Assembly: GCA_020073465.1 (NCBI GenBank)
Contig: JAIQFC010000003.1
Coordinates: 248,001 to 312,000, forward strand
Direction of reading: 5' to 3'
From: Terriglobia bacterium
GTDB lineage: Bacteria; Acidobacteriota; Terriglobia; Terriglobales; Acidobacteriaceae
Length of the DNA stretch: 64,000 nucleotides
Within the stretch, counting starts at the first letter, position 1, and the number at the start of each line of letters is the position of its first letter. This document shows, in pieces, positions 43,844 to 51,722 of this stretch. The notes under the pieces are model-generated. The model was not told where the DNA came from. It searched no databases and was given only the letters and a program-made list of their open reading frames with translations. Position numbers and translations under genes: made by a program.

Positions 43844-43869
43844 GGCTGAATGACCGACGGTCCAGCGGG

Positions 43870-44352
43870 TCAGGCGGCAAGGCTAATCTTCTGACTCCGT
43901 CGACTCAAATAAACCTTCCGTCGATTTGATCGATCTGGCAGGACTCGCTGTCCCGTGATCTCCGGACCGGACAGCACCCGCTCGACTCTCAGCCTCCTAA
44001 TCCCTCCAGGCACCTTCGCTTCGATGACATCGCCCTGTTTGTGTCCGAGGAACGCAATTCCCAGCGGCGCCAGAACCGAGATCAAGCCTTTGGAGATGTC
44101 TGCATTCTCGGGGAAGACTAGCGTATACAGCCCCCTTTTTTCGGTGTCGAAGTCCAAAACACGGACACGCGAGTTCATCCGGATGACGCTCGCCGGGATA
44201 CGCTCTGACGACGTTACCTCGGCGCCGTCCAGTGTTTGTTCCAGCAATTCGAGTTGCCGTTGATCTCGAAAGAGAGAGTACCTGAGAGCCTGAGCCAAAC
44301 GCCTGAGCCTGTCCATATCCGTATCAGTGACAAAAATAGGATGGCTTTTCAC
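43870..44352 (-). CDS. rnk: Rnk/GreA-like transcription factor
   Basis: 160 residues from GTG 44352 with AGAGG 6 nt upstream. An N-terminal helical part (1-50) precedes a GreA/GreB C-terminal FKBP-like domain: RVRVLDFDTEKRGLYTLVFPENADISKGLISVLAPLGIAFLG, followed by GDVIEAKVPGG. This is the layout of Rnk, which binds RNA polymerase near the secondary channel. The coiled coil is short, so it would not stimulate transcript cleavage. It is about 25 residues longer than E. coli Rnk due to a basic tail. Confidence 0.7.
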   Translation of the reverse strand: MKSHPIFVTDTDMDRLRRLAQALRYSLFRDQRQLELLEQTLDGAEVTSSERIPASVIRMNSRVRVLDFDTEKRGLYTLVFPENADISKGLISVLAPLGIAFLGHKQGDVIEAKVPGGIRRLRVERVLSGPEITGQRVLPDRSNRRKVYLSRRSQKISLAA

Positions 44353-44385
44353 GACGAACCTCTTTCCGTACCCGTTATCTTGTGG

Positions 44386-44580
44386 CTATGCAGCGTTCTT
44401 CTTAACCCCAGACTCAGATTTACCCTGGGTTTCCTTGTGCAAAGGGGTAAGCACCGATTGAGCAACCGTCGAAGTTGGTTTCTTGCGCGCTTCGTTTCGG
44501 CGCGAGTTGATTTCGAACCATACAAGAAGAGCTACAACACCCGCGCACAGGACCAATACCAGGATTGTTGCCGGCTCCAT
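44386..44580 (-). CDS. Small single-pass membrane protein
   Basis: 64 residues from ATG 44580; GAGGTG lies 7 nt upstream. One membrane helix (ATILVLVLCAGVVALLVWFEI) is followed by a basic, polar tail rich in Lys, Ser and Thr. No family is recognised. It sits 13 bp after the universal stress protein gene and is probably co-transcribed. Confidence 0.5.
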   Translation of the reverse strand: MEPATILVLVLCAGVVALLVWFEINSRRNEARKKPTSTVAQSVLTPLHKETQGKSESGVKKNAA

Positions 44581-44593
44581 AAGGACACCTCGC

Positions 44594-45496
44594 TTATTCC
44601 ATCTCAGGTTTCAGCACGTCGCCAACGGTCAGCACCGGACACGTGGCGAGAGACACAACTGTGTGCGCAATCGAACCAAAATGGCTTGCCGTCTGCGCAA
44701 ATGCGCCCGCTCCCCGTACACCCATGATGACCATGTCGGCTAACAGCTCAGCCTCCACCGCCAAGATGCGTTTTGCAACCGGTCCGATTTCCACCACCAT
44801 CTGCGGCTCATGGAATAACTCGGGTTCGGGTGGGATCATTTCGCGCAAACGCCTATCAGCCAACTGCATCGCTAGATGCGGCACGTCTCTGAGAATGCCT
44901 TCGACCACGTGCACCAGCGTGAGATGTGCCTGATACTCACGCGCCAAAGACAACGCGAATTCAGCCGCTCGCAATGACCCGGGTGAGAAGTCAGTGGCGC
45001 AAACAATGTTACGAACTCCGGCAGACGCTTCTGCCTTCACGTGCGGTCCGACCGTCAAGACGGGGCAGGGCGCCTCACGAATGATCTCCTCGGCTGTTGA
45101 ACCAAGAAACACCTTGCTCATACCTGCGCGACTACTCGTGCCCACCACAACCAGGTCCACATCATGGTCCCGCAAGAATTCCATGAGCACACCAGCAACG
45201 TCTCCATGGCCCAACAGTGCCTCGCAGCGCTGACCACGATGTCGTAACGGAACGATGACCTGATTCAACGCATAACTCGCGTAATCCTCGACCTCCTTCA
45301 GGATGCGCTCCACAGAGTCCGGACGAGCAAAAGCATAAGCCTCCTGGGGTATGACATGCGCGGCGTAGAGCTTCGCTCCGCAGCGCTCTGCCATCGCGAT
45401 GGCAAATGGCAAGGCGCGCTTTGCTGACACATCAAGATCAGTTGCAAACAGAATGTTCTTGAGTGCGATCTGTTGTTTGATCTCCAGCGTTTTCAT
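44594..45496 (-). CDS. Tandem universal stress protein (two Usp domains)
   Basis: 300 residues from ATG 45496 (GAGGTG 6 nt upstream). Domain 1 (12-150) carries the ATP-site motif VVGTSSRAG...LGSTAEEI; domain 2 (158-298) begins RNIVCATDFSPGSLRAAEFA and ends with GVRGAGAFAQ...FGSIAHTVV. Both domains keep the C-terminal CPVLTVG strand. Double-domain Usp proteins bind ATP or AMP and help survival under starvation or oxygen stress. The preceding small gene overlaps its start by 59 bp. Confidence 0.9.
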   Translation of the reverse strand: MKTLEIKQQIALKNILFATDLDVSAKRALPFAIAMAERCGAKLYAAHVIPQEAYAFARPDSVERILKEVEDYASYALNQVIVPLRHRGQRCEALLGHGDVAGVLMEFLRDHDVDLVVVGTSSRAGMSKVFLGSTAEEIIREAPCPVLTVGPHVKAEASAGVRNIVCATDFSPGSLRAAEFALSLAREYQAHLTLVHVVEGILRDVPHLAMQLADRRLREMIPPEPELFHEPQMVVEIGPVAKRILAVEAELLADMVIMGVRGAGAFAQTASHFGSIAHTVVSLATCPVLTVGDVLKPEME

Positions 45497-45698
45497 GTCT
45501 CACCTCTTCGGCCTCCGACGGTCTAGTGCTATTTGTGTCTTCTGAGTTCTGAATTGCCAGTTCTGTCAGGATTCCGTCCAGGATCTCCATTTGCCTACGC
45601 TGCATCTCGTGGTCTTGTCTTATGGTGCACCGATCCAGAAGCCACAGGGTGAGCTCGAGTCCGCCAAGCGTGACGATGATTGCTAGAGTTTCCCACAT
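45438..45698 (-). CDS. Small membrane protein, overlaps usp
   Basis: 86 residues from ATG 45698 (GGAAG 5 nt upstream). A single membrane helix (LAIIVTLGGLELTLWLLDR) is followed by a helical, charged tail (HEMQRRQMEILDGILTEL). It overlaps the next gene by 59 bp in another frame, which makes the C-terminus uncertain. No family recognised. Confidence 0.4.
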   Translation of the reverse strand: MWETLAIIVTLGGLELTLWLLDRCTIRQDHEMQRRQMEILDGILTELAIQNSEDTNSTRPSEAEEVRHENAGDQTTDRTQEHSVCN

Positions 45699-45717
45699 AA
45701 ACTTCCCATGACACACG

Positions 45718-46020
45718 TCAACAGAGCCACGACCTAACCGGAGGCTGCTTGCTCGTTGGTCCGTCAACTGGTCCGCTTTGTCTGCTTCGCAGAATCTCGG
45801 CCATGCATGGACCAGCAACCTCAGGGCTTACAATTCCTCCCGTCACGGCGCTCTCGAGCAACTCCATTGAGTCTTCCCCGTTCTCAACCAGAAGGCTCTG
45901 CGCGAGCAAACGCAGGCGAGGATCGCGGGATTCCAGCGCCTCCACCAATTCCCACCCTGCTTCCGGATCAGCGGTCTTCCGCCAGACTATTCCGCACGCG
46001 AGCATGTAACTGGCGTCCAT
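45718..46020 (-). CDS. Small helical protein of unknown function
   Basis: 100 residues from ATG 46020 with GGAGG 6 nt upstream. It is a run of short helices (ELVEALESRDPRLRLLAQSLLVENG, then SMELLESAVTGGIVSPEVAGPCMAEIL) that recalls a pair of HEAT-like repeats. No membrane segment. It ends 19 bp before the small membrane protein gene. Not recognised beyond this. Confidence 0.5.
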   Translation of the reverse strand: MDASYMLACGIVWRKTADPEAGWELVEALESRDPRLRLLAQSLLVENGEDSMELLESAVTGGIVSPEVAGPCMAEILRSRQSGPVDGPTSKQPPVRSWLC

Positions 46021-46062
46021 GGCTAACCTCCAATACGACTCGTATTGAATGCACGGTTACGT

Positions 46063-46491
46063 TCACACCAGCGATGTGGTCTTGTCGCGAGCAAGACACT
46101 GGCTCACAATCTCCAGGATCTGCCCATAAGCGTACTTGCAAACAACATCGTGGGCCCCCAGGGCCTGGAGACCCGCAAAGTCCGTAATCTCCGGCGCGCT
46201 GGGCTGCATGACTACGCAAGGCACGTGTGCACCTCTCCTCTGCAATGCCTTCAGCAAGTCTTCGCAATCCGCATCCGGCAAGTATTCGTTTACGAGCACG
46301 AGATCGAAGACCTCCGAATCTATGAGCCTTAGCGCGTCTTTGGCGGTCCACACGGTTGTTGTGTCGAATCCCATCTCCTCGAGCATTTTCTCCAGGGCGA
46401 TCAGGACTTCCTCGTGGCAATCAGCTATCAGAACTCTCTTCCGTGACGTGTTCATAGCTTCGCTCGCTCTTGCTGATGGTCGGCCCACCAC
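46063..46491 (-). CDS. Degenerate response-regulator receiver domain
   Basis: 142 residues from GTG 46491 (GGAGG just upstream); ATG 46455 is an alternative that removes 12 residues. The receiver fold is clear: RVLIADCHEE, FDLVLVNEYLPD and VCKYAYGQ. The phospho-acceptor Asp is replaced by Asn68, and one of the two acidic-pocket residues is Cys (ADC instead of ADD), while Lys119 remains. It therefore cannot be phosphorylated in the usual way and may act as a constitutive or protein-binding pseudo-receiver. No output domain is attached. Confidence 0.8.
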   Translation of the reverse strand: MVGRPSARASEAMNTSRKRVLIADCHEEVLIALEKMLEEMGFDTTTVWTAKDALRLIDSEVFDLVLVNEYLPDADCEDLLKALQRRGAHVPCVVMQPSAPEITDFAGLQALGAHDVVCKYAYGQILEIVSQCLARDKTTSLV

Positions 46492-46503
46492 GCACCTCCG
46501 TTC

Positions 46504-46845
46504 CTAACTGAGCAATTCGGACATTCTCATGTAATGGCCAGCGCCTTTAAGTCGTTTGAGACGGCGCCCGATGCACATTCCAGCTCTGTCGGCTACGCGG
46601 TCAATGGCCACATAAACGTTCGAATCCCGGTCCTCCACGAAGATCGTCGTCGAGGGTGTCAACTCCACGGCGACTCGACAGCGTTTATCAACCCCACCCC
46701 GAGGACCGTTCAGGTCACCGAGGCTTACCCGTACTTTTCTGATCCGTCTGGCAAAGCGTTCCAGCGCGAAATAAAGCCGCCGCTCAATATGGCCTCGCAG
46801 TCGTTCGGTGATCGGCATGCCCTTCCCGTGAATATCAAATTGCAT
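46504..46845 (-). CDS. hpf: Ribosome hibernation promoting factor (short HPF/RaiA)
   Basis: 113 residues from ATG 46845 with AGGAG 7-9 nt upstream. It has the HPF/YfiA fold: MQFDIHGKGMPITERLRGHIERRL, a basic middle, VAVELTPSTTIFVEDRDSNVYVAIDRVADR and a basic helix RLKRLKG. Short HPF binds the 30S decoding centre and stores idle ribosomes during stationary phase. It sits among stress genes. It lacks the C-terminal dimerisation domain of long HPF. Confidence 0.85.
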   Translation of the reverse strand: MQFDIHGKGMPITERLRGHIERRLYFALERFARRIRKVRVSLGDLNGPRGGVDKRCRVAVELTPSTTIFVEDRDSNVYVAIDRVADRAGMCIGRRLKRLKGAGHYMRMSELLS

Positions 46846-46855
46846 TCTCCCGCTC

Positions 46856-47908
46856 CTAATCCAAGTTGTTGTCGCGACGCTTCAATGTTGGCCGTTCGTC
46901 GTCAACACTTGACTCGTCGGTGGTCTTCGGTACTCGTCGCAAGGTGGGTTTGTCGTCTTTCGTCTCATCAGTAGTAATCCGGCGCCTGTTCTCCAGCGCA
47001 GCAAGGCGGACCCTCACTTCATCAAACTCGGACGTGGTGAGGACGTATTGGGCGGAAGATGGGAGTTTGGTCTCGATTTGCTTCTGGGCCTTGGCGACCC
47101 GACTCTCGATTGGTGGATGGGAAGCAAACACTTTCGACAATGTTCCCGGCTTCTTCTTCTCTCTCGCCTGGATCTTCTCGAAGAAACTCATAAGTGATTG
47201 CGGGTCATAACCGGTTTTGTACAGGTATTGCACCCCGAGGTAATCAGCCTCTTCTTCAAATCCACGAGAGAATTTCATAAAGCTCATTGGCACCCCGATT
47301 CCGGCAGCCGACCGAGCCGCGTATCCCACTCCGCCACCCACAAAAATCAAGGGAATCGAAGCGATATTCGCTAAGTTCAAACGAGTCATTTGCCGGACAG
47401 CATGGCGGGCAGCCACGTGTGCGACCTCGTGTGCTATCACTCCCGCCAACTCGGCTTCTTCGTCCGCCGCCAGCAGCAGCCCTGAATGCACATACAGGAA
47501 TCCGCCGGGCAAAGCGAACGCGTTAATCTCATTGGCGTCGATCACCTTGAAAATGAAAGGTACCTTTGAATCGGAGTTCCGTACGATGTTCTGCCCGAGC
47601 CGGTTCACATACTCCGTGACGACTGGGTCCGCGACCAGTTTCACGGAGCTGTCGATCATCTGAGCGTATTCCCTGCCCATCTTTATCTCGGTTTCCAGCG
47701 AGTACCAGTTCCCCAGCCCACGACCGCCGAGATCGCGGTTTCCGATTGCGTTGATGTCATCTTTGCTGCCTTCCTTCACCTTGGGCTCCTGGATGGGGCG
47801 CTGTGCCTCGTCAACCCGAGGATGCTCGTCGGCGCCGCTCGCGAAACTGGAGTGCGTGAAACACAGGAAGAGAATCAGCATGGCTGATGTTGTGGCGCCG
47901 CGTCTCAT
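46856..47908 (-). CDS. M48 family metalloprotease (BepA/LoiP-like)
   Basis: 350 residues from ATG 47908, where GGAGGAGG lies 7 nt upstream and a signal peptide follows (TTSAMLILFLCFTHSSFAS). The zinc site is VIAHEVAHVAARH near 170, the third ligand is in GFEEEADYLGVQY near 225, and SHPPIESR near 275 is a further conserved motif. The C-terminus ends in two ERPTLKRR-like repeats (PTLRRVPKTTDESSVDDERPTLKR). Such periplasmic proteases remove misfolded outer-membrane proteins. It is transcribed away from the NhaR-like regulator gene. Confidence 0.9.
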   Translation of the reverse strand: MRRGATTSAMLILFLCFTHSSFASGADEHPRVDEAQRPIQEPKVKEGSKDDINAIGNRDLGGRGLGNWYSLETEIKMGREYAQMIDSSVKLVADPVVTEYVNRLGQNIVRNSDSKVPFIFKVIDANEINAFALPGGFLYVHSGLLLAADEEAELAGVIAHEVAHVAARHAVRQMTRLNLANIASIPLIFVGGGVGYAARSAAGIGVPMSFMKFSRGFEEEADYLGVQYLYKTGYDPQSLMSFFEKIQAREKKKPGTLSKVFASHPPIESRVAKAQKQIETKLPSSAQYVLTTSEFDEVRVRLAALENRRRITTDETKDDKPTLRRVPKTTDESSVDDERPTLKRRDNNLD

Positions 47909-47969
47909 GGTGCACCTCCTCCACTTCTGAGCACCTGCTTCATTCATATGCTCCGGGAGGTGCATTAGA

Positions 47970-47988
47970 AAAGTAGAAAGTTTATGAT
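47970..47988 (+). promoter_or_regulatory. Candidate operator with -10 box before nhaR-like gene
   Basis: AAAGTAGAAAGTTT (47,970-47,983) overlaps the first base of a TATGAT box (47,983-47,988) that stands 34 bp before the regulator start. The exact reverse complement of the 14-mer recurs at 49,102-49,115. It lies between the divergent protease and regulator genes, where a LysR-type autoregulatory site is expected. Confidence 0.4.
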
Positions 47989-48022
47989 GTATTCGTAGGT
48001 TTACTGAAAGTGTGCTTCGGCC

Positions 48023-48937
48023 ATGGAATGGCTCAACTACCATCACTTGCTCTACTTCTGGACTGTGGCCCGGACCGGCAGCATCTCCGCCGCCAGTAAA
48101 GAACTGCGGCTTGCCTCGCCAACCATCAGCAATCAGATTCGTAAACTGGAAAACAACCTGGGCGAAGAACTGTTACGCCGCTCCGGTCGCAAGCTGGTCC
48201 TCACCGATATGGGACGGATCGCGATGCGTTATGCGGATGAAATCTTTACCCTGGGGCAGGAATTCACCAGCACGATGAAGGAACGGCCAACCGGCCGGCC
48301 CCTCAGATTCTGTGTGGGGATTGCCGACGTATTGCCGAAGACCATCGCATTTCGATTGATCGAACCGGCGTTGCGGCTAAGTACTCCTGTACATTTGATC
48401 TGCCGTGAGGACAGGCCAGATCATTTGTTGGCCGACTTGGCCGTTCATGACATTGACGTGGTCCTTTCCGACGCTCCGGCCAGCCCAGCTGCGAACATTC
48501 GGGCCTTCAATCACCTGTTAGGCGAGTGCGGAGTCAGTTTTGTCGCTCCCAAGAAACTGGTGTTCCTCAAGAAGGGGTTCCCGCGGTCCCTGGACGGGGC
48601 GCCCTTCCTGCTTCCCTTGGACAACACTGCTTTGCGGCGCGATTTGGACGAATGGTTCCATTCCCAAAAGCTAAGGCCGGCCGTTATGGGCGAATTTGCC
48701 GATCTCGCCTTGCTCAGAGTCTTCGCGGAAGAAGGGTTTGGAGTATTCGCAGTGCCAAGCCTGATGGAAGATCAGATGCGGCGCTACGGGTTTCATAAGA
48801 TCGGCGCGACAGCCGCAATTACTGTCCGCTTCTATGCAATCTCTGTGGAGCGACAAGTGCGCCACCCTGCCGTGGTTGCCGTTTGCGAAGGCGCACGAAA
48901 TACTCTGCTCCGTCAGGTTAATCGGCAGCCAAGATAG
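48023..48937 (+). CDS. LysR-family transcriptional regulator, NhaR-like
   Basis: 304 residues from ATG 48023. Winged-helix opening WLNYHHLLYFWTVARTGSISAASKEL and SGRKLVLTDMGRIAMRYADEIF closely follow NhaR of E. coli, as do VGIADVLPK, LGECGVSF and the effector-domain end. NhaR regulates the Na+/H+ antiporter and stress genes; here no antiporter is adjacent, but a P-type ATPase and stress proteins are. A 14-mer shared by its own promoter region and by 49,102-49,115 may be its binding site. A terminator-like hairpin follows at 49,036-49,058. Confidence 0.85.
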   Translation: MEWLNYHHLLYFWTVARTGSISAASKELRLASPTISNQIRKLENNLGEELLRRSGRKLVLTDMGRIAMRYADEIFTLGQEFTSTMKERPTGRPLRFCVGIADVLPKTIAFRLIEPALRLSTPVHLICREDRPDHLLADLAVHDIDVVLSDAPASPAANIRAFNHLLGECGVSFVAPKKLVFLKKGFPRSLDGAPFLLPLDNTALRRDLDEWFHSQKLRPAVMGEFADLALLRVFAEEGFGVFAVPSLMEDQMRRYGFHKIGATAAITVRFYAISVERQVRHPAVVAVCEGARNTLLRQVNRQPR

Positions 48938-49035
48938 GCGAAGGGATAGGCAGTGTCGGGTACGCTGGCCTGGTCGTTGCACTGAAGCGCACCAGGTAAC
49001 AACTCTGGCACACTTTTTCCGCAGTGGGTGCCGTG

Positions 49036-49058
49036 CCCGCGATTTTCTCGCGGGATTT
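49036..49058 (+). terminator. Terminator-like hairpin after nhaR-like gene
   Basis: Stem CCCGCGA/TCGCGGG (7 bp) with a 5-nt loop, followed by ATTTAT, about 100 bp after the regulator stop codon. Confidence 0.5.
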
Positions 49059-49101
49059 ATCGGGACTTGTGACACTTTTGCAAAAACTAATGATTCGCGT
49101 C

Positions 49102-49115
49102 AAACTTTCTACTTT
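49102..49115. promoter_or_regulatory. Second copy of the shared 14-mer (inverted)
   Basis: AAACTTTCTACTTT, the exact reverse complement of 47,970-47,983. It lies about 100 bp upstream of the weak ORF at 49,201. Confidence 0.35.
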
Positions 49116-49200
49116 CGCAACACATCTCTTTGGTTTATGAACAAGTATCGTGCACACAAATTGGCGGATACGTTTGTCTCTTGGACCGTCGGTCTGGACT

Positions 49201-49503
49201 ATGAAAGCACTCCGCAAGGCTGTGTTTTTTCTCGCAGCGCTGTCTGTCCTGCTGGGTCCGCCCCTGACCGTCGCGGTTGAGAACGATGACCTTCAAAATC
49301 CTCCGGCCATCAATCTTGCCGTGGCCCCTGCCGCGGTCTGCCAGAGTTCTCGTGGCACGGTATATGCGCGAGCGTTGTTGTCGGCGACCGTTCTGGTTGC
49401 CGCATACCCTCTTTCTTTGCACTCTTTCGAAGGAAACGTTTCCAGTTTAGTTTTCCACGACTGTCGATCCAGCCTCCGATCCCTCTGCGTGCTTCGTTGT
49501 TAG
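49201..49503 (+). CDS. Doubtful small secreted protein
   Basis: 100 residues from ATG 49201. Signal-peptide-like start (MKALRKAVFFLAALSVLLG) followed by an Ala/Val/Ser-rich segment with a second hydrophobic run (ALLSATVLVAAYPLSL). No SD sequence and no family. The shared 14-mer upstream is the only contextual support. It may not be translated. The rest of the 48,938-49,596 interval holds only the hairpin and the 14-mer. Confidence 0.3.
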   Translation: MKALRKAVFFLAALSVLLGPPLTVAVENDDLQNPPAINLAVAPAAVCQSSRGTVYARALLSATVLVAAYPLSLHSFEGNVSSLVFHDCRSSLRSLCVLRC

Positions 49504-49596
49504 CCTCTGCTCCTTTTTGATGAACCCGTCAGTCCCCCGTGCAGAGAAATCTCAAACCGGGGGAATCATCCTGTTCAGCGATGGAGGGTTTGGCCA

Positions 49597-49818
49597 ATGT
49601 CGGATACGGGTAGGAGCTGGCCAGAGCTTTATAGACAAGCGATTCTGGAATCAGACCGCGGCAGGTTGCCTGCCCGGATTGACGAGGCAAGTGAAGCCAT
49701 TCGGCACCGCGCCAGGGAGCTGTGGTATGGAGGCTCACCTGAAACACGGGAGCGACGCGATCTGGATGCCGCGCTCCGTTTCCTGGGATTGCTCCGAATG
49801 GTAGGTACGGACAAATAG
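49597..49818 (+). CDS. Small conserved-looking helical protein
   Basis: 73 residues from ATG 49597 with GGAGGG 8 nt upstream. The sequence is strongly helical and charged (WPELYRQAILESDRGRLPAR, then EASEAIRHRARELW and RRDLDAALRFLGLL). Proteins of this pattern, beginning with W-x-x-L-Y and an IEEAxxAI helix, recur in acidobacterial genomes in my recollection, but no function is known. No membrane or signal segment. Confidence 0.5.
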   Translation: MSDTGRSWPELYRQAILESDRGRLPARIDEASEAIRHRARELWYGGSPETRERRDLDAALRFLGLLRMVGTDK

Positions 49819-49893
49819 GACCCATCGTGGTGGGACCTCGCCAGTTCTCTTGGTCTGCTGTTCCAACCACATCGAGGACCAGGTCACCAGAAC

Positions 49894-50202
49894 TCAGTAT
49901 TCCAGCACCTCGTAAAATTCGATCCAGCTCTGCTGGAACAGGGGATGTTGCTTGCCGGCCAGTTCCGTGTGTTCGGGGCTGTCGTCGATTTGTTTGAGGG
50001 CTTTTTCCGCAGCCGCGAGGGAGTCAAATCGACATTGCCAGACGATGGTATTGGCGGGCTCACGGCCGGAGATCGGCGCGAACCGCTCACCTCGCGGGAG
50101 GAGACCGCGAAGCTCCAGGTCGGCGAATTGCTTCTCCAGGGCCTGGAATTGCTGTTTGTGGGAAGGGAGATATTGCTGAACAAGTCGCAACATGATGGCC
50201 AC
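49894..50202 (-). CDS. NIPSNAP-like dimeric alpha/beta-barrel protein
   Basis: 102 residues from GTG 50202 with AGGAGG 5 nt upstream (ATG 50193 alternative). Pattern: MLRLVQQYLPSHKQQFQALEKQF, then ANTIVWQCRFDSLAAAEKALKQI and HPLFQQSWIEFYEVL. This beta-alpha-beta repeat with Trp/Phe-rich strands fits the NIPSNAP/ABM-like ferredoxin-fold proteins. These are usually small homodimers of unknown activity. It stands alone, on the opposite strand to the small gene upstream. Confidence 0.55.
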   Translation of the reverse strand: MAIMLRLVQQYLPSHKQQFQALEKQFADLELRGLLPRGERFAPISGREPANTIVWQCRFDSLAAAEKALKQIDDSPEHTELAGKQHPLFQQSWIEFYEVLEY

Positions 50203-50267
50203 GGTATCCTCCTAAGATGACAGCGAATCGTTTGCTTGCCCGGCGTGGGTTTTCTCGCGTCACGCGA

Positions 50268-51650
50268 TTAATTCGTGGTTCCTGCCGCTCCGTTCGTTTC
50301 GTCGGGAATGTCGAACGAGACCAATTCCGCCTTGAAGCCGCGGGTTCGAAAGGCTCCGTAGGCGATTCCGAGCGTCATCCAGATCACTCCGGCGATCTTG
50401 GCGGGACGGCTCAGATTCAACCACAAGAGCAAGCAAACAGTGAATCCGAGGATCGGCACTAGGAAGTTGCTCAGGTCCCGCTTGCGCTCGCGCAGAAAAT
50501 ACCTGGTGAACGAAGCGGCATTGACTCCCATGAACGCCAGCAAGGCGCCGAAATTCAGCAACTCGGCTGCGCGCTCGAAGGTCAGGAAGGTTGTGCCGAT
50601 CAGAGCGAAGACGCCGACGAACAGAACATTGTTGCGCGGGATGCGGCGCTTCGGTTCGATGGCACCGAAAAATGATTTCGGAATCGCATTGCTCCGGCCC
50701 ATCCCATACAGCAGGCGCGCGGCTCCCAACTGCGATCCCATGCCAGATCCGACCGTTGCCACGAGCAGCGTCACGTTGATGAGGCTGAACAGCCAGTGAC
50801 CAGCGGCGCGCCCGGCTACGGAAACATAGGCGGTGTCCACATCGGGAAAAGGTTGTGAGCCGGGCCACACCAACTGTGCGGCGTAGACCTCGATCGAGGC
50901 CAGGGCGCCTGTGATCAAGCACACGAGCACTGTGGCCAGGAGAATATTGCGCTTGGGATTCTCGGCCTCCTCGGAGAGAGTGGAGATTCCATCAAATCCG
51001 ATGTAGGTCAGCACGGCCAGCGAAGTTCCGCCCAGTACGGCCGGGACGGAAAACGTCTGCGGGTCGTAGAAGGGTCGGGTGAAGAAAGCGATGCCGTTAT
51101 GCGGAGTGCTGAAGACGTAGCGAGCAGCCGCCGCCAGAAATATGAGGATGACAATTCCCATCGAGGCTGCGAGCGTATCGTTGATCCGAGCCGAGGTTCG
51201 AATCCCGAAGAGGTTAAGTCCGGTAAACAACACAAGAAAGAGGACTACTAAAACCGGGTAAGGAATTTCCGGAAAGAAATTCAAAGCGAACTTACTGCAC
51301 AGAATCGTGCATACGATCGGATTGAGCATGTAATCCATCGCCATGCCCCAGCCGGTGACGTATCCGAGAGCGGGATGGATTTCGGATCCAACGTAGGTGA
51401 ATGCAGATCCCGCACTGGGGTAAGCTCGCGCCATGCGCCCGTAGCTGATGGCCGTGAACAACATGGCCACCATGGCGATCAAGACTGTGGTCACTGCGTG
51501 GCCGTGCGCGCGCTGGCTCATGATCCCGTAGACGGGCATCGGAGCCGTGGGCTGAATGACGATCATCCCGTAGAGGATCAGGTCCCAAAGGCCAAGAGCC
51601 CGGCGGAGGCGGGGCGCAGGGGCAGCGGAAACGGTTTGAGCTTCTGGCAT
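50268..51650 (-). CDS. APC-family amino acid permease
   Basis: 460 residues, 12 hydrophobic segments. Helix 1 region carries LGLWDLILYGMIVIQPTAPMPVYGI and helix 6 region LTYIGFDGISTLSEEAENP, the F-(D/E)-x-x-(S/T)-x-x-x-E-E signature of the APC superfamily. This group transports amino acids or polyamines by exchange or proton coupling. It follows the TonB receptor gene on the same strand, separated by a strong hairpin, so it is probably a separate unit. The SD is weak. Confidence 0.85.
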   Translation of the reverse strand: MPEAQTVSAAPAPRLRRALGLWDLILYGMIVIQPTAPMPVYGIMSQRAHGHAVTTVLIAMVAMLFTAISYGRMARAYPSAGSAFTYVGSEIHPALGYVTGWGMAMDYMLNPIVCTILCSKFALNFFPEIPYPVLVVLFLVLFTGLNLFGIRTSARINDTLAASMGIVILIFLAAAARYVFSTPHNGIAFFTRPFYDPQTFSVPAVLGGTSLAVLTYIGFDGISTLSEEAENPKRNILLATVLVCLITGALASIEVYAAQLVWPGSQPFPDVDTAYVSVAGRAAGHWLFSLINVTLLVATVGSGMGSQLGAARLLYGMGRSNAIPKSFFGAIEPKRRIPRNNVLFVGVFALIGTTFLTFERAAELLNFGALLAFMGVNAASFTRYFLRERKRDLSNFLVPILGFTVCLLLWLNLSRPAKIAGVIWMTLGIAYGAFRTRGFKAELVSFDIPDETNGAAGTTN

Positions 51651-51675
51651 GCTGTCGGTCGTTTACAGGCGATAG

Positions 51676-51703
51676 GGGGCGAGTTCGAAGCTCGCCCCTT
51701 TTT
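51676..51703 (+). terminator. Terminator-type hairpin between TonB receptor and permease genes
   Basis: GGGGCGAG/CTCGCCCC (8 bp) with a 7-nt loop, followed by five T on the plus strand. On the minus strand, the direction of both neighbouring genes, the stem is followed by CTATCG, so it is a complete intrinsic terminator only for plus-strand transcripts. Confidence 0.5.
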
Positions 51704-51722
51704 GCGCCGGGGAAGCGCGCTG

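Noticed and set aside
49008-49023. TGGCAC-N5-TTCC, near match to a sigma-54 promoter
   Set aside because: The -12 element lacks the needed GC dinucleotide and no gene with a good start follows at proper distance.
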